DNA of 61,915 bases, from assembly GCA_009777735.1 (NCBI GenBank), contig WRLF01000017.1:1-61915 (forward strand), read 5' to 3'. The notes below the pieces were generated by a model. The model did no database searches. It saw nothing but the letters and a program-made list of their open reading frames with translations, and was not told the origin of the DNA. The position numbers and the translations under genes are program-made. This DNA comes from Treponema sp. GTDB lineage: Bacteria > Spirochaetota > Spirochaetia > Treponematales > Breznakiellaceae. Of this stretch, positions 25,328 to 34,283 are shown in pieces (the first letter of the stretch is position 1; every line of letters begins with the position of its first letter).

Positions 25328-26764
25328 TTAATATGGTGGTAGCGGAGGGGGAACTAATGAAAAAACAGTGTTGAATTCTTCTATATCGCCAGCCATTACC
25401 CATTGGGCCATACCTTCTTTCCAAACCAAGGAATTTTTGGTTAAGATACCATGACGTGCCAGAAGTACAAGATCTTCAAAAGTGTTTGGACCTGAAGGTT
25501 GTCCGCCTGTTATATTAAAATACCCGTCCATAGCCGATGGCAGTGTTGCAGATGTTTGATTTAAGATATCCTGAGACTGTACTTCAGCCAATGGCAGTGT
25601 TGCAGATGTTTGATTTAAGATATCCTGAGACTGTACTTCAGCCAATGGCAGTGTTGCAGATGTTTGATTTAAGATATCCTGAGATTGTACTTCAGCCGAT
25701 GGCAGTGTTGCAGATGTTTGATTTAAGATATCCTGAGACTGTACTGCCGGTGTGCTTACGGTAAAATTTATAATATTTTGTTCCGGTAAAACTTTTAACG
25801 TCTTTACAAAATTGACTATCGGCATTGGGGTTTTTTTATGCCCCTGATTTACGGCATCATCCCAAATACAATGCTGAACATCGATGGATGCTGCTCCCAA
25901 TGTTCTCAAATTTGAACGATAAATTTTGTCAAACACATCATAGGTAGATTCTTGTTTTTTTGTCGTGCTTGTTTTTTCGTATCCAACTTCAACATCAAAC
26001 TGATAAAAACCAGGTTCAGTTTCCTGATAAAAAACAGCGCTATACTTGTTATCAAATTTTGCATCCCCCACTCTGCTGTTTATGGTTCTTACATTGAATC
26101 TTCTAAGGTTCTTCATGTCCCTCTTGTTATCCGGATCAATATATAACAATTTTGCAACTTCACGTTTCAGATCTTCATCTAATTTCTTTTTTGCACGATT
26201 CTTGTATTTTTCACATGCCGCACCTGTTATCTGAAAAGAATGTCGTTGCCTACCGGAATCCTCAAAGCTGACCTCAACATCAAATTCATAGTAGCGGTAA
26301 TCCCGACCTGCTTCAATAAGTTGAATAGCTAAAAAAGCCACGCCTAATACCCCGCCAGTTATATTAATTACATTGGTAGCAGTAGTTAAATTAGTAGCAG
26401 TACTTGCTGATATAGCCCCAGTGGACACTGCTTGATTTAAAGTTTGAGCCATTTGCCGCTGCTGTTCCTGGCGCCGGCGTTGTTGCTGAAGGTGGAGTTG
26501 TCTTTGAATATAGTCTAATTGTTGCCAGCCATTATCTGAAGGCACGCTAACAATACTTTGATTATTTAGAATATAGGGGCTTACATCTACCGGTGTTCCC
26601 ACGGTTAGTGTTGATGTAGTCCTGTTGAGTTCTCTTCCCGGTATTATTGTTGTTTCAGTTGCGATGGTTGCACACCCTGTTAGCACCAGTCCGCTTGCTA
26701 CCAGCAAGCTTACAACTGTTTTATAAATGTTTTTCATCGTTTGATCTTCTTCCAATTTATTCAT
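25328..26764 (-). CDS. lipoprotein with 18-residue tandem repeats and a C-terminal GYF_2-like domain
   Basis: 478 residues. The start has an AGGAGGAG site. The lipoprotein signal ends LVLTGC (Cys31). A Gln/Arg-rich helix (about 85-105) precedes a Ser/Thr/Ala stretch and a hydrophobic segment (ITGGVLGVAFLAIQLI). A middle region of unknown fold follows. Then come four copies of VQSQDILNQTSATLPSAE (54-bp DNA units at 25533-25746). The last 60 residues resemble a GYF_2 domain (GGQPSGPNTFEDLVLLARHG, WKEGMAQW), a fold that binds proline-rich peptides. Membrane-anchored scaffold or adaptor is the most that can be said. Confidence 0.7.
   Translation of the reverse strand: MNKLEEDQTMKNIYKTVVSLLVASGLVLTGCATIATETTIIPGRELNRTTSTLTVGTPVDVSPYILNNQSIVSVPSDNGWQQLDYIQRQLHLQQQRRRQEQQRQMAQTLNQAVSTGAISASTATNLTTATNVINITGGVLGVAFLAIQLIEAGRDYRYYEFDVEVSFEDSGRQRHSFQITGAACEKYKNRAKKKLDEDLKREVAKLLYIDPDNKRDMKNLRRFNVRTINSRVGDAKFDNKYSAVFYQETEPGFYQFDVEVGYEKTSTTKKQESTYDVFDKIYRSNLRTLGAASIDVQHCIWDDAVNQGHKKTPMPIVNFVKTLKVLPEQNIINFTVSTPAVQSQDILNQTSATLPSAEVQSQDILNQTSATLPLAEVQSQDILNQTSATLPLAEVQSQDILNQTSATLPSAMDGYFNITGGQPSGPNTFEDLVLLARHGILTKNSLVWKEGMAQWVMAGDIEEFNTVFSLVPPPLPPY
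25533..25746 (-). repeat. in-frame 54-bp tandem repeats
   Basis: Four nearly identical 54-bp units starting at 25533, 25587, 25641 and 25695, each encoding an 18-residue VQSQDILNQTSATLP(S/L)AE block of the lipoprotein. Confidence 0.9.
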
Positions 26765-26887
26765 TTAACTGCTCCTCCTGTATCATGTTTTATGCTGAGG
26801 GGTTTAATATCCCTCCTTAGTGAGTTCTTGGGTTCGGCATTTTCTGCTTCTAATTGGTAAAAATCCTAAAAATATGAATATACACTA

Positions 26888-26917
26888 TATATAATGTAAT
26901 ATTAATACGTTAGTCAA
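26888..26917 (-). promoter_or_regulatory. sigma70-type promoter of the repeat lipoprotein gene
   Basis: On the minus strand TTGACT is followed after 18 bp by TATATA, about 120 bp upstream of the lipoprotein ATG, in a very AT-rich stretch. Confidence 0.5.
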
Positions 26918-27231
26918 TAGGTAAATAGCTGGTATTATTAAGCAGTGTGGTATTTCGTTCTCCCGCTGGAGAAGACGGGCCTGAAAAATGCACGGCACAG
27001 CCGTATGGATGACAAAAGGCAGTATGGCCTAGCCCCAATAAAGGCTGTTGTATGCCATAAATGGCGGGCTTGCTTTAGCAAGACCAGCGGGCGGCGAGAA
27101 AAATCAAAAATAGCATACAGAAAATGCTGCCCCGCCCGCGTTTCGCGGAATAGTCTGGCTTTTCGTGTGGTGACATCCAAAACTCTGTACCTGTTTCCTA
27201 AAATATGCTACCATAGTTTTTGGAGGTTATC
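26918..27231. other. palindrome-rich intergenic region, no gene recognised
   Basis: About 310 bp between the lipoprotein promoter and the aldo/keto reductase. It contains short hairpins (CTTGCTTTAGCAAG; GCGGGCGG opposed by CCGCCCGC) and is GC-richer than the flanks. An open frame crosses it on the plus strand but has no ribosome-binding site or recognisable domain. Confidence 0.4.
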
Positions 27232-28323
27232 ATGCTGTACAGAGAATACGGGCAAACAGGTAAAAAGGTTTCGGTATTGGGTTTTGGCGGAATGCGTTTT
27301 GCCAACATTGACAACCACGATGAATGTATTACTACCATGGTTACGGCTGCGGAAGGCGGCGTAAACTACTTTGATACTGCGCCGGGCTATTTTGGGATAA
27401 AAAGCGAAACGGTTTTTGGCAAAGCTTTTGCCGAATTCAAGCGGCGCGGCCTTCCTTTTTACTCGGCAACAAAAACATTTGCTACCACCCCGGACGCAAT
27501 CCGCCGTGAAATTGATGCGCAGCTAAAACGCTTAAATGTTCCCGCCGTTGATTTTTACCATATCTGGAGTATCACCAGCCTTGATAACTGGCAAAGCCGC
27601 AAAAATGACGGTGTTTTACAGACTTTCATAAAACTTAAAGACGAAGGATTGATCCGTCATGTCTGTGTTTCCAGCCATCTTATCAATGATGAAATCAAGG
27701 AGCTTTTAATGGAAGGGGTGTTTGAAGGAGTACTGTTTGGCTATTCTGCGTACAACTTCCAGTCACGGCAGGCTGCCTTTGATGCGATACGGGAAAAAAA
27801 ACTCGGCGCGGTGATCATGAACCCTCTGGGAGGCGGCATTATTTCTCAATACCCGGAAAAATTCAGATTCCTGTGCCGGCCTGGTGAGGATACGGTTACT
27901 GCAGCGCTGCGTTTCCTCTGGGATCATCCCGACATCAGCGTAGCTCTTGTTGGATTTGAAACGACCGGACAGGTGCGGCAGGCTCTTGCCGCATTGGAAA
28001 GTTACCAGCCGCGGACCGAAACTGAACTGGCTGATGTCAAAACCCGCGCCCTGGCTTCATTCGAAGGAGTCTGCACCGGCTGCGGTTATTGCGATGACTG
28101 CCCCCAGGGTATACCCATCCCCAAGTTTATGGATGCTTACAACCAAAAGATATTCAACAAGGAAGACGGCAGCGATCATATTGGCAACCGTTTGAACTGG
28201 CACTGGAACATCAACCGTTCTATTGCCGGCAAATGCACGGCATGCGGCCAATGCGAAGAAGCCTGTACTCAGCATTTAAACATCATCAAAAGGCTTGGAG
28301 AAATCTCGCCGGCGGTAAAATGA
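27232..28323 (+). CDS. aldo/keto reductase with C-terminal dual [4Fe-4S] ferredoxin domain
   Basis: 363 residues from the ATG at 27232, preceded by GGAGG; an ATG 12 bp upstream overlaps that site. The N-terminal 270 residues form an AKR barrel with the family residues in FDTAPGYFG, ATKTF and VSSHL. The last 90 residues add CTGCGYCDDCPQG and CTACGQCEEACTQH, ligands for two Fe-S clusters, so electrons probably move between the barrel and a ferredoxin. The substrate is unknown. Its stop overlaps the metN start (ATGA), so it is co-translated with the methionine transporter. Confidence 0.88.
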   Translation: MLYREYGQTGKKVSVLGFGGMRFANIDNHDECITTMVTAAEGGVNYFDTAPGYFGIKSETVFGKAFAEFKRRGLPFYSATKTFATTPDAIRREIDAQLKRLNVPAVDFYHIWSITSLDNWQSRKNDGVLQTFIKLKDEGLIRHVCVSSHLINDEIKELLMEGVFEGVLFGYSAYNFQSRQAAFDAIREKKLGAVIMNPLGGGIISQYPEKFRFLCRPGEDTVTAALRFLWDHPDISVALVGFETTGQVRQALAALESYQPRTETELADVKTRALASFEGVCTGCGYCDDCPQGIPIPKFMDAYNQKIFNKEDGSDHIGNRLNWHWNINRSIAGKCTACGQCEEACTQHLNIIKRLGEISPAVK

Positions 28324-29039
28324 TTATCCTTAAAGGGATTTCCAAAAAATACGGATCGGTTACAGCAGTACGCCATGTTGATCTTTCCATTCCTCAAGGT
28401 TGTATTTACGGAATCATCGGGCGCAGCGGCGCGGGGAAATCCAGCCTGCTGCGAACCATGAGCTTATTGGAAAAACCGGACACCGGAGAAGTGTACTACG
28501 GCGATGACCGGGTAGATAATCTGCAGGGGATGCCCCTGCTTGAGCGCCGCAGAAAAATGGGCATGATATTTCAGAACTTTAATCTGTTCGGATCACGCAA
28601 TGTTCTGGGGAATATAGCATACCCGCTGGAAATAGCCGGGTTGAACCGCAGTCAAATAGAAAGGCGCGTTGACGAGCTTTTGGAAATGGTTGCCATTACC
28701 GACAAGCGCAAAGCCCGGATGAGTGAACTTTCCGGCGGTCAGAAACAACGGGTGGCTATCGCACGTGCACTGGCGGTAAATCCTGAAGTATTGTTTTGTG
28801 ATGAGGCAACAAGTTCTCTTGACCCTCAGACAACCCGTTCAATCCTTGCATTGATCCGAGACTTGCAGGAGACATTGAAAATAACCGTAGTGCTGATTAC
28901 CCACCAGATGGGGGTTATCCGTGAGATATGTCAGGAAGTAGCGGTAATGGAGGAGGGATGTATTGCGGAATACGGGCAGGTTGATTCGGTGTTTAAATCG
29001 CCAAAAGCCGCCGGAACATGGGAGTTGATCCGTGACTAG
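28320..29039 (+). CDS. metN: methionine ABC transporter ATPase (MetN), short form
   Basis: 239 residues. Walker A (GRSGAGKSS), the MetN-type MIFQNFNLFGSRNVLGN, signature LSGGQKQR, Walker B (VLFCDEATSSLDP) and switch histidine (LITHQMG) are intact. The C-terminal NIL domain that senses methionine in most MetN proteins (total about 340 residues) is absent; the protein ends after the ABC domain. It overlaps the aldo/keto reductase at its start and metI by 8 bp at its end. It powers uptake of methionine or a related compound with metI and metQ. Confidence 0.88.
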   Translation: MIILKGISKKYGSVTAVRHVDLSIPQGCIYGIIGRSGAGKSSLLRTMSLLEKPDTGEVYYGDDRVDNLQGMPLLERRRKMGMIFQNFNLFGSRNVLGNIAYPLEIAGLNRSQIERRVDELLEMVAITDKRKARMSELSGGQKQRVAIARALAVNPEVLFCDEATSSLDPQTTRSILALIRDLQETLKITVVLITHQMGVIREICQEVAVMEEGCIAEYGQVDSVFKSPKAAGTWELIRD

Positions 29040-29700
29040 CGAGCGTTTTTTTGAAATATTGACTATGCTGCCGGTACCTACGATAGAAACAGCGCACATG
29101 ACTTTTGTTTCAACATTTTTTGCCTGTATCCTGGGTTTCCCTCTGGGGATATACCTGTATGCGGCATCCCCGTCCGGCCTTGCCCCCCGTCTTGTTCTGT
29201 ATAGTGTACTTTCACGCATAGTGAATCTGTTTCGTTCGTTCCCTTTTATCATACTGATGATTCTGCTGATCCCTTTAACGCGATTGATTGTTAAAACAAG
29301 CATTGGCCCCACAGCGGCAATCATCCCCCTTGCCATCGCCGCAGCGCCATTTGTTGCCCGTGTTACCGAATCTGCCCTGTCCGAAATTGACCAAGGGGTG
29401 ATTACTGCGGCACGCGCTATGGGTTCAACGAATTTTCAGATCATCTACAAGGTGCTTATCCCCGAAGCCATGCCTGCCCTGGTTTCAGGACTTGCGCTGA
29501 CCATAATCAATCTGATAGGTTATTCGGCAATGGCCGGGGCTATTGGAGGCGGCGGTCTTGGAAACCTTGCCATCCGTTACGGGTATTACCGTTTTGAAAC
29601 AGACGTGACAATCGGCGCAGTAATTGTTATACTAATACTGGTCGAAGCAGTACAGCTTATCGGCACGGCAATTAGCCGCACCCTGCTTGCAAAAAGATAA
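29032..29700 (+). CDS. metI: methionine ABC transporter permease
   Basis: 222 residues, GTG start with GGGAG 7 bp upstream, overlapping metN. There are five membrane segments with the MetI pattern: N-terminal TVxxTFFACILGFPLG, RSFPFIILMILLIPLTR, the ABC-coupling EAA loop (ESALSEIDQGVITAARAMGS) and the GYSAMAGAIGGGGLGNLAIRYGY signature. It forms the membrane channel of the importer. Confidence 0.93.
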   Translation: MTSERFFEILTMLPVPTIETAHMTFVSTFFACILGFPLGIYLYAASPSGLAPRLVLYSVLSRIVNLFRSFPFIILMILLIPLTRLIVKTSIGPTAAIIPLAIAAAPFVARVTESALSEIDQGVITAARAMGSTNFQIIYKVLIPEAMPALVSGLALTIINLIGYSAMAGAIGGGGLGNLAIRYGYYRFETDVTIGAVIVILILVEAVQLIGTAISRTLLAKR

Positions 29701-29726
29701 AAACGGTTTTTTATGGAGGAATTGGT

Positions 29727-30515
29727 ATGAAAAGAGTTTTTTTTGGCCTGTTGGTTTTAGCGCTGGTTTTTTCCGCCTGTACCGGTAATAGAGGATCCGA
29801 TACAACATTGACGATTGGCGCCACGCCGGTTCCTCATGCCGAATTGCTTAATCTGGTCAAGGACGATATGGCTGAACAGGGGTATACCCTGAACATCGTG
29901 GAATTTACCGATTACATTCAACCGAACATGGCTGTGTTAAGCGGCGATCTGGACGCCAATTTTTTCCAGCACCTTCCCTATCTGGAATCAAATACCGAAT
30001 GGTCGGCACAGCTTGAATCTGCCTTTGGTGTCCATGTGGAACCGTTTGGCTTATACTCACAGAAGTTTAACGCCATAGACGAATTGTCCGACGGCGCCGT
30101 TATTGCCATTCCGAACGATCCGACAAACGGAGGCCGGGCGCTGCTGTTGCTTGAGGCACATGGTTTTATCACCCTCAATGACGGTGCTGGTTTAACTGCC
30201 ACCCCCCGCGACATTACCGGTAATCCCCGCAATTTCCGTTTTGAGGAACTTGAAGCCGCACAACTTCCCCGTTCCCTGCCGGATGTGGACGCGGCAACCA
30301 TCAACGGGAATTTCGCTTTGCAGGCGGGTTTTAACCCAATGCGGGACGCACTCATCATTGAAGGCGCGGAATCGCCGTATGTTAACATCGTGGTTGTGCA
30401 GAAGGGTAACGAAAACGATCCCCGTATCATTGCCTTAAAGAACGCCCTGTTCAGCCAGAAAGTGAAGGACCACATCAACAACAGCTACGGCGGCGGTGTG
30501 GTAGCGATTTTTTAG
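29727..30515 (+). CDS. metQ: MetQ/NlpA-family substrate-binding lipoprotein
   Basis: 262 residues. A strong GGAGG site precedes the ATG. The lipoprotein signal ends VFSAC (Cys18). NlpA-family landmarks are clear: TIGATPVPHAELL, EFTDYIQPNMAVLSGDLDANFFQHLPYL, GLYSQKF, AIPNDPTNGGRALLLLE and the C-terminal NIVVVQKGNENDPRI. It captures methionine or a methionine-like ligand at the outer face of the inner membrane. It is the last gene of the AKR-metN-metI-metQ unit. Confidence 0.92.
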   Translation: MKRVFFGLLVLALVFSACTGNRGSDTTLTIGATPVPHAELLNLVKDDMAEQGYTLNIVEFTDYIQPNMAVLSGDLDANFFQHLPYLESNTEWSAQLESAFGVHVEPFGLYSQKFNAIDELSDGAVIAIPNDPTNGGRALLLLEAHGFITLNDGAGLTATPRDITGNPRNFRFEELEAAQLPRSLPDVDAATINGNFALQAGFNPMRDALIIEGAESPYVNIVVVQKGNENDPRIIALKNALFSQKVKDHINNSYGGGVVAIF

Positions 30516-30516
30516 T

Positions 30517-30651
30517 ATGTCATTAGCAGCAAAACAGGAACAGGGGCAAACACAGGCAAACCCTTTTGCCGGGAAAAAGAACTTCACGTATAACGATTAT
30601 CTCAACTGGCCGGACGATGTGCGGTACTGCCGGGCCTTGAGATTGATGTGA
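30517..30651 (+). pseudogene. N-terminal remnant of an Uma2-family nuclease-like gene
   Basis: Begins 1 bp after the metQ stop. The 44-residue frame carries KNFTYNDYLNWPDDVRY, the opening motif of Uma2/DUF820 proteins (PD-(D/E)XK-fold), then stops after seven unrelated residues. The remaining roughly 140 residues of such proteins, including the catalytic site, are missing, so this is a truncated remnant of a gene family that is common in mobile neighbourhoods. Confidence 0.6.
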
Positions 30652-30716
30652 ACGATATTTTTTAATGTGCATGCAAGCCCTATTCAAAAATAAATTAATG
30701 TAGTATACTAGTCGGG

Positions 30717-31898
30717 ATGGATGACAGAAAAAAGCAGATTGGCGAGCTGGAAAAACGAAAAAAGGAGCAAATAATACTCCTTGATACGCTTTTGACACGT
30801 TTTGGAGAAAACATCTTTTCCCGGATGGACGATTCTGCCCTAACGGACACCTCATCATTTACCGAGATGGCCGATTATCACCGTTTTTTGAAAAATATCA
30901 CCGATTCGGAAATTTCAATACAAGCCGTAGAGGAACAGGTACGCAGATTTAAGGAACTAGAGGAAAACATCCACGCAAAGACACGGGAAGAAAGTGTCGG
31001 CCTAAAGGAATTGAGCGTCATGTACGGCCTTCTTGGCAAACTGTTACTGGATGCTTCGGATGACACCGACGGCGATTATGCGGTTTTTTGCGTTCAGTAC
31101 CGTGATCAGGCCGATGCTCTGCTGACAAAGGTTCTTTCACTTGAGGATCGTCTTGCTGATCTTGAACAGAGGGAAGGGAGCAATGTCTTTGCCTGGATAG
31201 GTAAAAGCGCTCAGGTTCTTGTCCTGCGTTCCTTCCTCACAAAAGCGCAGGAGAACCTTGAACATCTTCGCCGGAATGTTGGTGAACGTTACAGCCGCCG
31301 GGATACCAATGAAATCACAGACACCGTTGTTCAGCCTGATATGAATTATGATCAGAATGTCATGGATGTTGAAAGTCTTTGTGAGGAAATCCAACAGAAA
31401 CGCGCCGTTTCCCGTGCTCTTTCGCAGGATTTGGAAACGCTGAAAGAAGAGAAAAAAAATATTTCCGGCAGCTTTAATTCCGAAGGCGGTCCTCTTAAGC
31501 AAATTCAAACCCTGAAAAACCATATAACCCGCGTTCGGGATGATCTGAAGAGCCTGTTCAGGCGTATTGGTGCAGAGACTGCATCCATAAAAATCGATCC
31601 GGAAAATGATAAAAGTGAACGAAGGCAGTTTTTAGATTCTCTGTTACATGATGACGATCGGGAAATACTGGATGATGCCGCACGGATTAACGAATCAATA
31701 AATAACATTGAAACATCAATAGAAAAATTGAAGGCGTCTCTGGCCATTGATGATGAAAAGGCAAAAATAGATAAGTTTCACAAGATGATTCAGGACAGGA
31801 AGAGCAAGATAACACAGGCAGAAATACAGATTGCAGAATTTGAATCGGGCATAAAGGATGCCGAAGCAAATATTGAAAAACTTGGAAAACTTTTATAA
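30717..31898 (+). CDS. cytoplasmic coiled-coil protein of unknown function
   Basis: 393 residues with no signal peptide or membrane segment. Heptad-rich coiled coil runs over about 45-90, 120-200 and 225-390 (for example DLETLKEEKKNISGSF and SINNIETSIEKLKASL), interrupted near 150-160 by VFAWIGKSAQVLVLRSFL. Charged residues dominate. I do not recognise the family. It sits 17 bp upstream of the type II topoisomerase B gene, so it may be co-transcribed. TATACT 7 bp before the ATG and no Shine-Dalgarno site suggest a leaderless transcript. Confidence 0.75.
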   Translation: MDDRKKQIGELEKRKKEQIILLDTLLTRFGENIFSRMDDSALTDTSSFTEMADYHRFLKNITDSEISIQAVEEQVRRFKELEENIHAKTREESVGLKELSVMYGLLGKLLLDASDDTDGDYAVFCVQYRDQADALLTKVLSLEDRLADLEQREGSNVFAWIGKSAQVLVLRSFLTKAQENLEHLRRNVGERYSRRDTNEITDTVVQPDMNYDQNVMDVESLCEEIQQKRAVSRALSQDLETLKEEKKNISGSFNSEGGPLKQIQTLKNHITRVRDDLKSLFRRIGAETASIKIDPENDKSERRQFLDSLLHDDDREILDDAARINESINNIETSIEKLKASLAIDDEKAKIDKFHKMIQDRKSKITQAEIQIAEFESGIKDAEANIEKLGKLL

Positions 31899-31915
31899 TA
31901 AAGATTTGGGATAAC

Positions 31916-33853
31916 ATGGCAGTAAAAGCAAAAAAAGCCGCAAAGGCAGCCAAAACAGTAAAATCTAAAGCCGGCGGTAAAACCCCCGTCAATGATATTC
32001 CCGGGGTATATGATGAATCAAAAATAAAAACCCTCTCTTCGCTTGAGCATATACGCCTGAGGACAGGCATGTACATCGGGCGGCTGGGCGACGGTTCCAA
32101 CCCCGATGACGGAATATATGTCCTCCTCAAGGAAATTATTGACAATGGTATTGACGAATTCATAATGGGCAACGGCAAGGTAATAGAAGTTGCCGTCAAG
32201 GACAGTGCAAATCCCGGTACTGCCACGGTTAAAGTCAGGGATTACGGGCGTGGTATCCCGTTGGGAAAACTCGTGGACTGTGTTTCGATAATTAACACCG
32301 GAGCCAAATATAACGATGATGTTTTCCAGTTTTCTGTGGGGCTTAACGGTGTTGGAACAAAGGCGGTGAACGCGCTGTCGGTTCATTTTAGGGTAGTGGC
32401 GATACGAAACGGCGAATATGCCGAGGCGGTATTTGAACGGGGAAGTCTTAAAAGCCAGCGCAAGGGAAAGCTCAGGGAAAAGCAGAAAGACGGAACCTAT
32501 GTTGAATTTACCCCTGACCCCAATATATTTCCCGACTATCTTTTTAACGCGGAATTTATCGAAAAACGCATACAGAACTATGCCTACCTTAACGCCGGTC
32601 TGTCACTGACATTTAATGGCAAGCAGTTTGTTTCAAAACGCGGTCTTTACGACTTGTTATACGAAGAAACGGGAGATGACTGCATATACCCTCTGGGCTA
32701 CTACAAAGGCGATCATTCATCCAATGTGCAGTTTCCCGTACATGGCCAGCTTGAGTTTTCCTTTACCCACACAAACAACTACGGAGAGGAATATTTTTCG
32801 TTTGTCAACGGCCAGTATACTTCAGACGGCGGAACACACCTGTCGGCTTTCAAAGAAGGCTTTCTCAAGGGCATACAAACTTTTTTCAAGAAAGATTACC
32901 GCAGCGAAGATATCCGCGAGGGAACAGTCGCAGCCATTGCCATAAAGCTCAAAAACCCTGTTTTTGAAAGCCAGACAAAGAACAAGCTGGGTAACACCGA
33001 TATACGCGCCTGGATTGTACATGAAACACGCAATGCGGTTGAGGATTGGCTGCATAAAAACCCCGAGGCGGGAAAGAAACTGGAATCCAAGATTATTGCC
33101 AACGAAAGCCTCCGTACCGAACTTAATGCGGTAAAAAAAGAAGCGCGGGAGGCAGCAAAAAAAATCGCCCTTAAAATCCCCAAGCTTAAAGATTGCAAAT
33201 ATCATCTTGAAGACGGCAAACACGGTGAAGAATCGATGATATTTATTACCGAAGGCGATTCCGCCGCCGGTTCCATTACGAGCAGCCGCAATGTTATGAC
33301 TCAGGCTGTTTACCCACTTAGAGGCAAAGTGGAAAATATGTACGGCAAAAAACGGACTACAATCTACAAGAACGAAGAACTGTTCAATATGATGATGGCT
33401 CTGGGCATAGAAAATGATATTGACGGCCTGCGTTATGCGAAAATTGTTATTGCCACCGATGCCGATTTTGACGGTTTCCACATACGCAACCTTCTGCTGA
33501 CATTTTTTCTCTCATTTTTCGAAGAGCTTGTTACTGCCGGAAGAATATTTATTCTGGAAACTCCGCTGTTCCGGGTCAGAACGAAAAAAGAAACCCGTTA
33601 CTGCTACTCGGAAAAAGAACGCGATGCGGCTACTGCCGATATGGGCAGTCAAAGCGAGATTACACGTTTTAAAGGACTGGGCGAGATCAATGTCAGTGAA
33701 TTTAAACAGTTTATCGGTGATGATATACGGCTGATACCGGTGTCGGTTAACACCCTTAAAACCGTTCCCCAGGTGCTGACATTTTACATGGGCAAGAACA
33801 CCCCCGAACGCCGGGAGTACATCATGAAAAATTTAATCGAAGACGCAGGATAA
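31916..33853 (+). CDS. parE: type IIA DNA topoisomerase subunit B (ParE/GyrB-type)
   Basis: 645 residues. The GHKL ATPase domain is clear (LLKEIIDNGIDEF, VRDYGRGIPLG, GLNGVGTKAVNALS), followed by the transducer and a TOPRIM domain (EGDSAAGS about 446; PLRGKVENMYG; DADFDGFHIR about 515). A 25-residue Lys/Ala-rich N-terminal tail (MAVKAKKAAKAAKTVKSK) is unusual and could bind DNA. Length and the absence of the GyrB insertion favour topoisomerase IV subunit B, but the GyrB/ParE split needs a tree. The A subunit gene is not adjacent. It ends in a perfect hairpin shared with the HIT gene. Confidence 0.85.
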   Translation: MAVKAKKAAKAAKTVKSKAGGKTPVNDIPGVYDESKIKTLSSLEHIRLRTGMYIGRLGDGSNPDDGIYVLLKEIIDNGIDEFIMGNGKVIEVAVKDSANPGTATVKVRDYGRGIPLGKLVDCVSIINTGAKYNDDVFQFSVGLNGVGTKAVNALSVHFRVVAIRNGEYAEAVFERGSLKSQRKGKLREKQKDGTYVEFTPDPNIFPDYLFNAEFIEKRIQNYAYLNAGLSLTFNGKQFVSKRGLYDLLYEETGDDCIYPLGYYKGDHSSNVQFPVHGQLEFSFTHTNNYGEEYFSFVNGQYTSDGGTHLSAFKEGFLKGIQTFFKKDYRSEDIREGTVAAIAIKLKNPVFESQTKNKLGNTDIRAWIVHETRNAVEDWLHKNPEAGKKLESKIIANESLRTELNAVKKEAREAAKKIALKIPKLKDCKYHLEDGKHGEESMIFITEGDSAAGSITSSRNVMTQAVYPLRGKVENMYGKKRTTIYKNEELFNMMMALGIENDIDGLRYAKIVIATDADFDGFHIRNLLLTFFLSFFEELVTAGRIFILETPLFRVRTKKETRYCYSEKERDAATADMGSQSEITRFKGLGEINVSEFKQFIGDDIRLIPVSVNTLKTVPQVLTFYMGKNTPERREYIMKNLIEDAG

Positions 33854-33885
33854 TATCCAAAACTAACCGAGTTTTGGATATTATC
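33849..33885. terminator. perfect inverted repeat between convergent parE and HIT genes
   Basis: A 16-bp perfect stem (GATAATATCCAAAACT and its complement) around an AACCG loop. It contains the parE stop codon and reaches into the stop of the convergent HIT gene, so it can serve both as a bidirectional terminator. It lacks a T-run after the stem, but the stem itself is AT-rich. Confidence 0.6.
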
Positions 33886-34228
33886 AACCCGGAGGCCAGC
33901 GCAGGGAACGTCCGCCAAGAATGTGGATGTGGAGGTGATCGACGGATTGCTTTGCATCACGCCCGGCGTTGATAACAAAACGCGCACCGCTTTCACCGCA
34001 GCCCTGTTCTTTTGCCAGTTCCCGTGCTTTGTTCATCAAGCGGCCCAGCATGGCGGTGTCTTCCGCTTGTGCATGCAGCAGGCTTTGTATATGCTTTTTG
34101 GGAATGATAAGGATATGCACCGGAGCCACCGGCATAATGTCGTGGAATGCCAGCAACTCATCATCTTCATAGACTTTTTTGCCGGGAATTTCACCTTTCA
34201 CGATTTTACAAAAAATACAGTCGCTCAT
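33884..34228 (-). CDS. HIT-family (HINT-type) nucleotide hydrolase
   Basis: 114 residues, full length for HINT proteins. The zinc-binding-like N-terminus (CIFCKIVKGEIP), HDIMPVAPVHILIIPKKH and the histidine triad (DHLHIHILGG) are all present. Members hydrolyse nucleoside phosphoramidates or adenylyl-lysine. It is cytoplasmic. There is no clear Shine-Dalgarno sequence. It is followed by the shared hairpin with parE. Confidence 0.93.
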   Translation of the reverse strand: MSDCIFCKIVKGEIPGKKVYEDDELLAFHDIMPVAPVHILIIPKKHIQSLLHAQAEDTAMLGRLMNKARELAKEQGCGESGARFVINAGRDAKQSVDHLHIHILGGRSLRWPPG

Positions 34229-34283
34229 GTATAGAGTATTGCACCTTTGCCCGACTTTGTCATCCTGTCAGCCAAGTGGAATC

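Noticed and set aside
25537..25764. Repetitive plus-strand open frame
   Set aside because: Mirror image of the 54-bp coding repeats of the minus-strand lipoprotein.
26765..27231. SAM or methionine riboswitch upstream of the AKR-metNIQ unit
   Set aside because: No S-box core or recognisable SAM-riboswitch helix pattern; only short hairpins.
26945..27364. 139-residue open frame overlapping the aldo/keto reductase start
   Set aside because: No ribosome-binding site, no recognisable domain, and it runs into a well-supported gene in another frame.
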